A stretch of DNA of 62,890 bases, taken from contig CALKNV010000011.1 in the NCBI GenBank assembly GCA_938091935.1, positions 1 to 62,890 on the forward strand, written 5' to 3'. Source of the stretch: an uncultured Pseudomonadales bacterium (GTDB taxonomy: Bacteria; Pseudomonadota; Gammaproteobacteria; Pseudomonadales; Pseudohongiellaceae). The notes beneath the pieces are model-generated. The model searched no databases. It saw only the letters and a program-made list of their open reading frames with translations, and was not told the DNA's origin. Of the stretch, positions 18,376 through 27,523 are shown in pieces (within the stretch, counting starts at the first letter, position 1; each line of letters starts with the position of its first letter). Both the position numbers and the translations under genes were made by a program.

Positions 18376-18801
18376 ATGACAATGACTTCCAGTCGCCCCT
18401 ATATCGTTCGGGCGCTATATGAGTGGATCATTGAAAACGACTGTACGCCCTATGTTCTGGTCAACGCTTTCGAAGACGGCGTTGAAGTGCCACAAGAGCA
18501 TGTTCGAGACGGGCAAATCGTACTAAATATTTCGCCCGTGGCCGTAACCGATTTGCAGCTAGGTAATGAACGACTTGATTTCGAGGGGCGCTTTGCTGGA
18601 ATCCCAAAGCGAGTCTTTGTGCCCATTACGGCGGTGTGTGGGATCTACGCCAAAGAAAACGGTCAGGGCATGATATTCGATCCAAGCATCTCGCCCCCCG
18701 AACCTTCCGGTCCTGATGACGCTGGCCCTAATGCTCCTCAACCCGAACCTCCAGAGCCAAAAAAAGGAGGCATCAAGCCTCCTTTAAGATTAGTAAAATA
18801 G
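18376..18801 (+). CDS. sspB: ClpXP protease specificity-enhancing factor SspB
   Basis: SspB tethers ssrA-tagged and other substrates to ClpX. The 141 residues have a folded N-terminal substrate-binding domain (RPYIVRALYEWIIENDCTPYVLVNA, IVLNISPVAVTDLQLGNE, RFAGIPKRVFVPITAV). A disordered proline-rich linker follows, then a short basic ClpX-binding tail ending KPPLRLVK. The codons for this tail also form a hairpin that acts as a terminator for the opposite strand. Confidence 0.96.
   Translation: MTMTSSRPYIVRALYEWIIENDCTPYVLVNAFEDGVEVPQEHVRDGQIVLNISPVAVTDLQLGNERLDFEGRFAGIPKRVFVPITAVCGIYAKENGQGMIFDPSISPPEPSGPDDAGPNAPQPEPPEPKKGGIKPPLRLVK
18759..18785 (-). terminator. Terminator of the minus-strand operon, embedded in the sspB coding end
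   Basis: On the minus strand, AAAGGAGGC (18785-18777) pairs perfectly with GCCTCCTTT (18771-18763) over nine bases with a five-base loop, and the T-run extends to seven Ts at 18759. This is a textbook Rho-independent terminator for the convergent BON-lipoprotein operon, and it lies wholly inside the last codons of sspB. On the plus strand the hairpin is followed only by TTTAAG, so it should stop minus-strand transcription more strongly. Confidence 0.85.
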
Positions 18802-18814
18802 CTGATTAGCTCTA

Positions 18815-19983
<1,169 letters not shown>

Positions 19984-20116
19984 CTATATGCTCTTCAAAT
20001 GCTGAAAGTGTAGGGAGCCTCTTGCGTGCGGCTCAGGTGTATCTTATATCGGCAGGTTTTACCCGACTGTTACAGGGTTTTGCTGCAATCGTAGACTGTT
20101 AAATGCAGGAATAGTT

Positions 20117-20479
20117 TCAATAAAACGCATTTCGAATCCAGGTAATGCGCTCCGGATGCTTGCTATCGGTTTGTATTCCTACCACATCGAAGCGACAGTT
20201 AAAGTGTTGATACTGCGGGTGCGACTGGAGAAAAAGTTCTGCCGTGCGCCTGACTTTACCTTGCTTGCCAGTAGTTACTGTATCTAGCGCAGAGCCATAA
20301 ACACGCTCGCGGCGGGACCTGACCTCAACAAACACCAGTGTTTGTGCATGCGCTGTCATGATCAGATCTATTTCCCCAAACTTGCAGGAGAAATTGCTGA
20401 CAACCATGCGCAGCCCCTGAGATTTCAGATAGCGAGTTGCCTCACGCTCTGCAAGTTTGCCTAATTGGGCCTTTAGCAT
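20117..20479 (-). CDS. yraN: UPF0102 / YraN family endonuclease-like protein
   Basis: The 120-residue protein has a predicted restriction-endonuclease-like fold. The family motifs are GEIDLIM (metal-binding D), VFVEVRSR (E-x-K/R type core) and GKQGKVRRTAELFL. The function is unproven in the family. It starts 17 bases downstream of lpoA. The 133 bases to diaA hold no visible gene. Confidence 0.92.
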   Translation of the reverse strand: MLKAQLGKLAEREATRYLKSQGLRMVVSNFSCKFGEIDLIMTAHAQTLVFVEVRSRRERVYGSALDTVTTGKQGKVRRTAELFLQSHPQYQHFNCRFDVVGIQTDSKHPERITWIRNAFY

Positions 20480-20496
20480 TTAGAACTTGGGAAGCA

Positions 20497-22341
20497 CTAG
20501 TCGAGGTTGGCCGAGATATCCAGCGCCTGCAGTTCTACTTTGCCGTTTCGAAAGCGGGCAACTTCCAACTCTCGATAAATGCGCTGGTTGCCTGCAAGGC
20601 TCAGGATGCCGGTGGTTCCGGGTATGCTAAGCACCTCGGAGTTCGCTAACTGTTGCAGGCGTGGATAGAGTCGAAAACTGTCAACTCCGAGTGCTCTCAG
20701 CCTCTGCAGTGGGCCAGGTACCGGCCGTAGTTCGGCATCAGCACGCTGCCGCAGTGGGGGTGCGCTGTCGAGTAACCATGGAGCATCCGTAAACCAGATG
20801 CCTTCCAGATCCCGATTCTCGGCAGAATCAATTGTGCCATCAAATATAGAAGGTAGGGCATAAACAGGAATGTCACCCGCAAAGTAGAAAGCCAGCGTCG
20901 GTTTTATCAACCGGCCCTGACGCGGGTTGGCCACCAGGAAAATGAAGTCGATGTCTTGCCTGCGGCGGGGCGTAAACTCGAGGTCGGCCCTCGGTAAGAG
21001 GTCCAACAGGTCAGCGGCTCGCTGTTCACTGGAATCTATTGCCATCAGCCGTTTAACTACATCACTATAGTCGTTGGTGTCACCGTAAGTCGCGTTGGAC
21101 ACCACGCTGCCACCCAGATTTTGCCAGGCATCGGCGAATGCTGTGCGCAGTCGAACGTAATTAAAAGTATCCGGCGCGATGATGGCGGCCTGGCGATGTC
21201 CGCTGTTCCAGGCGAGTGCCGCAGCCTGGAAAATTTCGTCCTCCGGTGCCAGTCCGAATTGAAACAGGTTGCCGGTCATGATTTGTGGTGAATCCGAGTA
21301 ATTCAGTGCCAGGGTAGGAACAGGCAACCGGTCTCCGGAATTGAGTTGATTCACCAGATCTTTATTCAGTGGCCCAATGATCAAGTCAGCGCCGGCTGCT
21401 ACCGCGTCCTGATAGATAGGCTCTACATCAAGCAGGCCTGAAGTGTCATACACTGAGATGATGGGAACCTCTCGGCTTACTGCCAGCGCTTCGTAGTACG
21501 CGCTCAGAAAGCCTTCCTGTATGGCGATGCCAGCAGTCTGCTGTAGCGGCAGCAAGAGGGCGATTCTCCGAGGTCTGGCATCCCATAGGGACTGCAATGA
21601 GGCCAGGTCAGCAGGTAGAATTTGCGCGGCAGTGTGATTGGTCCATACCTGTTGCCAGCGCTCGATGGCGTCGAGTTGGCTGCGAATATTGAATTCGTCG
21701 GTGCGATAAACCCGCCCCAATTCTATCCAGCCGAGCAGCTGGTAACTGTCCGCGCTGGCGGCTAGTTGTTCCAGTTCTTCTGCTTCGAGACTTTGCAGCT
21801 GTGCCCAAAGGCGCTCGACAATTTGCGCTGCGTCCGGATGGTTGATTTGTCTTGCGGCCATTGCATAAGCATTGATAGCGTCGGCTAAATTATTATTGTC
21901 TTCATGCAGGGAACCCAGCATTGTGTAAAACTCAGGCGCGTTGGGGCTGTCTTCAGTCATGCTCTGGGTCAGGTTCCCCGTAAGCCAGCGCATAGCCGCA
22001 GCAGAATCGCCAGAAACCATATCTAATTCCGCCTGCAATAAGGCATAGTCCAGCTGTGATTCTGTGGCCAGGCTGGCAGGGGTCTGAACCCGATTTGTCA
22101 GCTCGCGCGCGTCGGAATAGTTGGCTTCATCGAAATAAATCTGAGCAGCTTCCAGAAGCAGGCGTGCGGCCGTTTCACCTGATGATTCTCCTGCGGCTCG
22201 AACCAGTGCCTCAGCCTGCACAACGGCGGTGTTTACTGGTGCAGCTGGCTGAGGCGCCGAAATCTCAGTCGCGCCGCACCCAGTGAGCAGGGCAATCATT
22301 AAAACTTTGCATGGAGCTGTGGCAGTGGAGCGCGGTAACAT
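20497..22341 (-). CDS. lpoA: Penicillin-binding protein activator LpoA
   Basis: LpoA is an outer-membrane lipoprotein that reaches through the periplasm to activate PBP1A. The 614 residues start with a lipoprotein signal (MLPRSTATAPCKVLMIALLTGC, lipid C22). A TPR-like helical N-terminal domain (about residues 40-255) is followed by a periplasmic-binding-protein-like C-terminal domain (about 260-600, with ARPRRIALLLPLQQTAG and DLIIGPLNKDLV). The gene is head-to-head with rsmI, only a few bases apart, as in other gammaproteobacteria but tighter. Confidence 0.93.
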   Translation of the reverse strand: MLPRSTATAPCKVLMIALLTGCGATEISAPQPAAPVNTAVVQAEALVRAAGESSGETAARLLLEAAQIYFDEANYSDARELTNRVQTPASLATESQLDYALLQAELDMVSGDSAAAMRWLTGNLTQSMTEDSPNAPEFYTMLGSLHEDNNNLADAINAYAMAARQINHPDAAQIVERLWAQLQSLEAEELEQLAASADSYQLLGWIELGRVYRTDEFNIRSQLDAIERWQQVWTNHTAAQILPADLASLQSLWDARPRRIALLLPLQQTAGIAIQEGFLSAYYEALAVSREVPIISVYDTSGLLDVEPIYQDAVAAGADLIIGPLNKDLVNQLNSGDRLPVPTLALNYSDSPQIMTGNLFQFGLAPEDEIFQAAALAWNSGHRQAAIIAPDTFNYVRLRTAFADAWQNLGGSVVSNATYGDTNDYSDVVKRLMAIDSSEQRAADLLDLLPRADLEFTPRRRQDIDFIFLVANPRQGRLIKPTLAFYFAGDIPVYALPSIFDGTIDSAENRDLEGIWFTDAPWLLDSAPPLRQRADAELRPVPGPLQRLRALGVDSFRLYPRLQQLANSEVLSIPGTTGILSLAGNQRIYRELEVARFRNGKVELQALDISANLD

Positions 22342-22344
22342 AGT

Positions 22345-23286
22345 TTGCCGAAGGATGATTTGAATCGAAAAAGACTAATACAAGAAAGCTATTCGGGCAA
22401 TTTTTTGCAGAAATCAGAATCACAGTCTGGAGAAAAGACAAGGGCAGCACTATACGTTGTTGCCACGCCGATTGGTAATCTCGGAGATATGTCTGCGCGC
22501 GCAATTCACATTCTTGAGTCGGTCCAGCTGGTGGCTGCTGAAGATACCAGGCAAACCCACAAGCTGCTCAGTCATTTCGGCATTTCGACCCCTTTGACGG
22601 CTTACCATGATTTTAGTGATCGTGGTGCTATTGGCAGGATTGTTGACAGGATTCGGGGGGGAGAAGCGGTCGCCCTCGTGTCTGATGCTGGCACACCCTT
22701 ATTGTCAGACCCCGGATATGGGCTTGTCGAGTCAGCGCGTCAGGCGGGGATTGAAGTATTGCCGATTCCAGGCGCTTCTGCTTTAACCGCCGCTTTATCT
22801 GTCGCTGGTCTGCCAACGGACCGGTTTACGTTCGAGGGTTTTCTGCCTGCTAAGGCAGGGCAGCGGGACAAGCGCCTCCATGAATTAGTCTCTGAGCAAC
22901 GAACTCTCGTGTTTTATGAGGCCCCACATCGAATCGACGTGATGCTGGACGCGTGTCTTGCGCATTTCGGTGCTTCTCGCAAAGTGTTTATTGGTCGCGA
23001 GCTGACCAAGAAATTCGAACAGCACTTCTTTGGTGAGCTTGCTGCTGCGGTGAATTGGCTTGCAGCTGACAGTAATCACTCGCGAGGTGAATTCGTTGTG
23101 GTCCTGGCAGGATGTGATGAAGTCGGCAGGCAGGACGCTGAGATGCATAAAGCGGAACTGCAGGTAGCGCTGCTGCGGGAAGAGATGTCGATGAAGAAGG
23201 CAGTGTCTTTAACCAGTACGTTTCTGGGTGTGTCAAAAAATGATTTGTACCGGCGAGTGCTGGCATCTGACAAAAAGCTGGATTAA
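22345..23286 (+). CDS. rsmI: 16S rRNA (cytidine(1402)-2'-O)-methyltransferase RsmI
   Basis: RsmI methylates the ribose of C1402 in 16S rRNA with SAM. The family motifs are present: LYVVATPIGNLGDMSARA, AAEDTRQTHKLLSHFGI, LVSDAGTPLLSDPGY and PGASALTAALSVAGL. There is no ATG or GTG at the expected start. In-frame TTGs at 22345, 22360 (AAGGA four bases before it) and 22405 (length closest to E. coli) are all possible. The first gives 313 residues. The divergent lpoA starts 3 bases from the first TTG. Confidence 0.94.
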   Translation: MPKDDLNRKRLIQESYSGNFLQKSESQSGEKTRAALYVVATPIGNLGDMSARAIHILESVQLVAAEDTRQTHKLLSHFGISTPLTAYHDFSDRGAIGRIVDRIRGGEAVALVSDAGTPLLSDPGYGLVESARQAGIEVLPIPGASALTAALSVAGLPTDRFTFEGFLPAKAGQRDKRLHELVSEQRTLVFYEAPHRIDVMLDACLAHFGASRKVFIGRELTKKFEQHFFGELAAAVNWLAADSNHSRGEFVVVLAGCDEVGRQDAEMHKAELQVALLREEMSMKKAVSLTSTFLGVSKNDLYRRVLASDKKLD

Positions 23287-23332
23287 TCATCAATCCCCAT
23301 TGCGCAGATGCTAACTTGCCACTAAGCTGTGC

Positions 23333-23695
23333 GTGAGTCAGCTGGGCAATTGCTGTTTGTTTTCACTCTTGGAGTGAGAGCAGGCGGAGGAAAGTCCGGG
23401 CTCCATAGAGCAGGGTGCCAGGTAACGCCTGGGAGGTGTAAACCTACGGCTAGTGCAACAGAAAGCATACCGCCAGCTCATTTTTGAGCAGGTAAGGGTG
23501 AAATGGTGCGGTAAGAGCGCACCGCGCGACTGGTAACAGTTCGTGGCAAGGTAAACCCCACCCGGAGCAAGGCCAAATAGGAATCTTAAAGTGTTGCTCG
23601 CATTGGATTCGGGTAGGCCGCTTCAAGTCTGCGGTGACGCAGGCTGTAGATGAATAATTGTCCTCGACAGAACCCGGCTTACAGGCTGGCTCACA
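23333..23695 (+). ncRNA. rnpB: RNase P RNA (class A)
   Basis: This is the catalytic RNA that matures tRNA 5' ends. It matches the E. coli RNA at the universally conserved blocks: GGAGGAAAGTCCGGGCTCC, CAGGGTGCCAGGTAACGCCT, GGTAAGGGTGAAATGGTGCG, GAGCAAGGCCAAATAGGAA and CGACAGAACCCGGCTTA. The ends are set by the P1 helix, where GTGAGTCAGC (23333) pairs with GCTGGCTCAC (ends 23694). It lies between rsmI and mraZ, the usual place in Pseudomonas relatives. A short T-run follows. Confidence 0.97.
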
Positions 23696-23884
23696 TTTTT
23701 CCCCCGATTCCCAGCTTTTGACGACGTCAATTCAGCTGGATACCTGAGAAATTACTTTAAATAGCCTGGATATCCGGCTGTTATTTCTCGCTTTACCCCC
23801 TTCAGTTATCTACAAGATCGCAGCAGATTCACTCCTGATAGCGGCATGTTCACGTAAATTCTTGAAAAAAATACATAAATTGTC

Positions 23885-23913
23885 TTGCGCAGGTGCCGAT
23901 GACTGCCTATAGT
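23885..23913 (+). promoter_or_regulatory. Candidate promoter of mraZ and the dcw cluster
   Basis: TTGCGC (23885-23890) and TATAGT (23908-23913) are separated by exactly 17 bases. Transcription would start near 23920, directly in front of the MraZ-type boxes. The rest of the 315-base rnpB-mraZ gap shows no ORF. Confidence 0.5.
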
Positions 23914-23921
23914 GTTTCTTT

Positions 23922-23965
23922 GTGGCGAAAAGTGGAATATTTTGTCCATTTGTGGGGGATAGTGG
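23922..23965 (+). promoter_or_regulatory. MraZ operator: phased GTGG boxes
   Basis: GTGG occurs at 23922, 23932, 23952 and 23962, so four boxes lie on a 10-base grid with one grid position (23942) lost. MraZ of E. coli recognises TGGG-type repeats with the same 10-base period between the -10 element and the ribosome site of mraZ. The position here (between the -10 at 23908 and the start at 24011) is equivalent. A last near-box (TGGGG) lies at the ribosome site at 23999. Confidence 0.7.
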
Positions 23966-24010
23966 AAACCCTCGGACAAAAAAAATCACGCATAATAATG
24001 GGGACAAACC

Positions 24011-24466
24011 GTGTTTCGCGGCATCAATACAATCAACCTGGACGCAAAAGGGCGAATGGCCATGCCTGCACGTTATCGTGAGCAGCTGGTCAAGTCTTGT
24101 TCTGGGCATCTGGTTGTCACCATTGATACCAATCACCGTTGCTTGCTTCTCTATCCGTTAGCTGAGTGGGAGCAAATTGAACGGCAAATCGAATCCCTTT
24201 CCAGTTTTGATCCAATGTCACAGCGCGTTAAGCACCTCCTTATCGGTCATGCCAATGACCTTGAATTAGACAACAGCGGGAGAATTTTGTTGCCTCAGGA
24301 ATTAAGGCAGTACGCGCAGTTGGAAAAGCACGTTTGCCTGATAGGGCAGGGAAAAAAACTGGAGATCTGGGATCAAGCCAGCTGGACTGCGCAGAGAGAC
24401 CATTGGTTAACAGAGAATTCAACGGAAGGTGAATTGCCAGAGAAATTAAGAACGCTCGCGCTATAG
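24011..24466 (+). CDS. mraZ: Transcriptional regulator MraZ
   Basis: MraZ is a ring-forming SpoVT/AbrB-fold DNA-binding protein that represses the dcw operon. The 151 residues carry two copies of the motif: FRGINTINLDAKGRMAMPARYR near the N-terminus and DLELDNSGRILLPQELRQYA in the second half. The start is GTG at 24011 with GGGGAC upstream. It heads the dcw cluster and probably represses itself through the upstream GTGG boxes. Confidence 0.97.
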   Translation: MFRGINTINLDAKGRMAMPARYREQLVKSCSGHLVVTIDTNHRCLLLYPLAEWEQIERQIESLSSFDPMSQRVKHLLIGHANDLELDNSGRILLPQELRQYAQLEKHVCLIGQGKKLEIWDQASWTAQRDHWLTENSTEGELPEKLRTLAL

Positions 24467-24475
24467 GTGGCGGAG

Positions 24476-25435
24476 ATGGATGAACGAGATGGGCTTCATA
24501 AAACGGTATTAGCAGAGGAAGCAGTCTCAGCCTTGAATATTCAGTCGGAAGGTTTCTACATCGATGCGACTTTTGGGAGAGGGGGACATTCGCGAGCTAT
24601 TTTGAACGAGTTAGGTGTGGAGGGGCATCTTCTTGCGCTGGATCGCGATCCGGAGGCAATCGAGGTGGCGCAGCAGCTGGCGACACAAGACCTGAGGTTG
24701 GTCGTCGGTAAAACGCAGTTTGGGAAAATGGAAAATGTCATCGCGGCGCAGCGAATTCAGGGCAAGGTAAATGGTGTGTTGTTTGATCTAGGGGTTTCTT
24801 CGCCCCAATTGGACGACCCGGACCGTGGTTTTAGCTTCATGCGAGACGGGCCATTGGATATGCGAATGGATAGTGATGATGGGCAATCTGCGGCGGAATG
24901 GGTAAACACTGCAGCACAAGAAGAAATAGCTGATGTGCTTTACCAGTTCGGTGAAGAGCGTCATTCACGTCGCATAGCGCGTGCAATCGTAAATGCCAGA
25001 AAAGCGCAGAAGATTAACAGGACTCTGCAACTCGCGGAGATAGTCAAGGCGGCGCATCCGGCATGGGAAAGAGACAAACACCCTGCAACCCGAGCCTTTC
25101 AGGCGATTCGTATTCATGTGAATGATGAATTAGGTGAATTGAAAAAAGCGCTTGTGGTAGCCGTAAACAACCTGGCGATAGGTGGCAGTCTTGTGGTGAT
25201 TAGCTTTCATTCACTGGAAGACCGCATGGTCAAACAGTTCATAGCCGATTGTTCCCGCGGCGACAAATATCCGCGAGGGCTGCCCGTCACAGCAGCGCAG
25301 TTGGCTCCCACGCTCAAGAAAATAGAAAAAGCAATAAAGCCATCCGTAAGAGAAGTAGCTGAAAACCCTCGTGCCCGCAGCGCTGTCATGCGCGTCGCAG
25401 AAAAGCTGCAGTCGGAGAAGGTAATGGCGACATGA
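24476..25435 (+). CDS. rsmH: 16S rRNA (cytosine(1402)-N4)-methyltransferase RsmH
   Basis: RsmH methylates N4 of C1402, the same nucleotide that RsmI modifies. The 319 residues carry HKTVLAEEAV, the SAM loop DATFGRGGHSRAIL, DLGVSSPQLDDPDRGFSF and ISFHSLEDRMVK. I chose the ATG at 24476, five bases after AGGTGG, because its N-terminal length agrees with E. coli. A GTG three codons upstream, which abuts the mraZ stop, is also possible. The last four bases overlap ftsL. Confidence 0.96.
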   Translation: MDERDGLHKTVLAEEAVSALNIQSEGFYIDATFGRGGHSRAILNELGVEGHLLALDRDPEAIEVAQQLATQDLRLVVGKTQFGKMENVIAAQRIQGKVNGVLFDLGVSSPQLDDPDRGFSFMRDGPLDMRMDSDDGQSAAEWVNTAAQEEIADVLYQFGEERHSRRIARAIVNARKAQKINRTLQLAEIVKAAHPAWERDKHPATRAFQAIRIHVNDELGELKKALVVAVNNLAIGGSLVVISFHSLEDRMVKQFIADCSRGDKYPRGLPVTAAQLAPTLKKIEKAIKPSVREVAENPRARSAVMRVAEKLQSEKVMAT

Positions 25436-25815
25436 AAACAGCAGTGAAAGGAAAATCGCGGGGCCCTGTCAAGCCTGCGCAATCAACATCACAACCTACA
25501 TCGCAGCCAGTATTGTTGTGGTTGGGTGTGGGGTCGACCAGATCTTTGATGCTTTTCCTGTTGCTTGGCACCGTCCTGGTTTCCGGCTTAATGGTTGTTA
25601 AAACCACCCATGAAAACAGGTTTGCATTCAACGAACTCCAGATGCTTCGTGAAGAGGCCAACCAATTAGATGTGGAGTGGGGCCAGTTGTTACTTGAACA
25701 GAGCACGTTTGGACTTGATGGCCGAATTGAGCAGAAAGCAGCAGAGCAGCTGCGCATGCAGGTGCCTGAAATAGATAGTATTGTGATGGTGGGACGTGAT
25801 GCTAGAAAGCCTTAG
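25432..25815 (+). CDS. ftsL: Cell division protein FtsL
   Basis: FtsL is a bitopic division protein that forms the FtsQLB complex. The 127 residues have a basic, proline-rich cytoplasmic tail, one membrane segment (about residues 39-58, LMLFLLLGTVLVSGLMVV) and a periplasmic coiled coil (FAFNELQMLREEANQLDVEWGQLLLE). Identity rests on topology plus position between rsmH and ftsI, since the sequence itself diverges fast. It overlaps both neighbours. Confidence 0.92.
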   Translation: MKTAVKGKSRGPVKPAQSTSQPTSQPVLLWLGVGSTRSLMLFLLLGTVLVSGLMVVKTTHENRFAFNELQMLREEANQLDVEWGQLLLEQSTFGLDGRIEQKAAEQLRMQVPEIDSIVMVGRDARKP

Positions 25816-27523
25816 ACCTGCAATCCGCCAATGGCGTGTACTCTCGATTATGTTAGCCATGCTGCTTTGCGTGGTGGCCATAGCCTGGAAGCTCAGTGCT
25901 CTGCACATCTTGCAGAGAGATTTTCTGCAGGGGCAGGGAGACGCGCGCACTATTCGAACAATTCCTTTGGTAGCAAATCGCGGGCTTATCACTGATCGCA
26001 ATGGTGAACCACTGGCCGTCAGCACGCCTGTGCAGTCCATATGGGTCAACCCGAGTGAGCTGGTGGAGACGCCTGAAGCGGTCTATTCACTGGCCGCTGC
26101 CTTGGAAATGAATCCAGAGGTGCTGGCAAGCACGATTTCAAATAACGCTAATCGGGAATTCCTCTATGTGAAGAGGCGGCTTGCGCCCGCGGATGCAAAG
26201 CGAGTGATGGATCTCAAGCTGGGACATGTGTACTCCCAGCAGGAGTATCAGCGCTTCTATCCGCAAGGAGAGGTTGCTGCTCACTTGATCGGTTTCAGTA
26301 ACGTCGATGACATTGGGCAGGAAGGGTTAGAGCTCACTTACGACGACTGGTTAGGAGGCGTGCCGGGCCGGCGCCAGGTCATCAAGGATCGTCGTGGTCA
26401 TATTATTGAGGAACTCAATATGATTCAGACCGCGGAGCCAGGGAATAACCTGACGCTAGCTATAGACTTCCAGCTGCAGAATCTTGCGTATCGCTCTTTG
26501 AAAGCTGAATTCATAACCCGCAGAGCTAAAGGCGCCTCTGCGTTGATTCTTGATGTGGATACGGGTGAAGTGCTGGCAATGGTCAATCAGCCTTCTTATA
26601 ACCCTCACAACAAAGCAGACATGACAGACTTCAGTGTATTGCGTAATCGCGCAATTACGGATGTATTTGAGCCCGGCTCTACAGTGAAGGCTTTTACCAT
26701 TGCTGCGGCGCTCGAATCGGGCCTGTTTGATCCCGACACAATTATCGAAACCAGTCCGGGATGGATGATGGTTGGGCCGAATGAAGTTCGGGATATCTTT
26801 AACTATGGCACCCTGACTTTGTCAAAAGTCATAACCAAGTCAAGCAATATTGGCACTAGCAAGATTGCGTTTGAAATTGGCCCGGAACCGATTCGAGACG
26901 TATTGCAACGAGTTGGATTCGGCGAAGTCCCAGGCACTGGATTTCCTGGAGAGCGCAGCGGCGTGTTGCCAAACCCTCGGCGTTGGAGCCGGATTGAGAC
27001 AGCGACTCTATCCTATGGATATGGACTATCAGCATCTGCGCTTCAGCTAGCACGGGCCTATTCAGTTATTGCTGACGAAGGTGTCCTAAAGCCAGTTTCA
27101 TTATTGAAGCTTAGCGAAGCAGATATCGATGCATTGCCCAGAGAACAAGTAATTAGTCCGGTAATAGCGGGCCAGGTGCTTGATATGCTGGAAACTGTCG
27201 TGGATTCAAGTCGCGGCGGCTCTGCTGTGGAAGCAAATATCCCCTTTTATGACGTGGCAGGTAAGACTGGAACAGCGCACGTCGTGGGTGAATATGGTTA
27301 TGAAGATAATTTGCACAATTCATTCTTCGTTGGGCTGGTGCCGGCTTCCGACCCTGAAATTGTCGTGGTTGTGGTGATCAATGAGCCCAAGGGAGAAGAG
27401 CATTATGGTGGCCAGGTGGCGGCCCCGGTGTTCTCAGAGATCGCAACTGGCGCCATGCGAATTCTCAACGTCCCTCCTGACAAAGTGATTGATAAGAATC
27501 TTTGGAGTGGTTCCTCCCCATGA
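25799..27523 (+). CDS. ftsI: Peptidoglycan D,D-transpeptidase FtsI (PBP3)
   Basis: FtsI is the septal class B penicillin-binding protein that cross-links peptidoglycan with FtsW. The membrane anchor is at about residues 13-33. The dimerisation/pedestal domain contains RGLITDRNGEPLAVSTPV. The active-site motifs are S294-T-V-K, SSN near residue 348 and K489-T-G-T. The ATG at 25799 is five bases after GGTGGG; a GTG directly before it is an alternative. It overlaps ftsL by 17 bases and murE by four. Confidence 0.97.
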   Translation: MLESLRPAIRQWRVLSIMLAMLLCVVAIAWKLSALHILQRDFLQGQGDARTIRTIPLVANRGLITDRNGEPLAVSTPVQSIWVNPSELVETPEAVYSLAAALEMNPEVLASTISNNANREFLYVKRRLAPADAKRVMDLKLGHVYSQQEYQRFYPQGEVAAHLIGFSNVDDIGQEGLELTYDDWLGGVPGRRQVIKDRRGHIIEELNMIQTAEPGNNLTLAIDFQLQNLAYRSLKAEFITRRAKGASALILDVDTGEVLAMVNQPSYNPHNKADMTDFSVLRNRAITDVFEPGSTVKAFTIAAALESGLFDPDTIIETSPGWMMVGPNEVRDIFNYGTLTLSKVITKSSNIGTSKIAFEIGPEPIRDVLQRVGFGEVPGTGFPGERSGVLPNPRRWSRIETATLSYGYGLSASALQLARAYSVIADEGVLKPVSLLKLSEADIDALPREQVISPVIAGQVLDMLETVVDSSRGGSAVEANIPFYDVAGKTGTAHVVGEYGYEDNLHNSFFVGLVPASDPEIVVVVVINEPKGEEHYGGQVAAPVFSEIATGAMRILNVPPDKVIDKNLWSGSSP

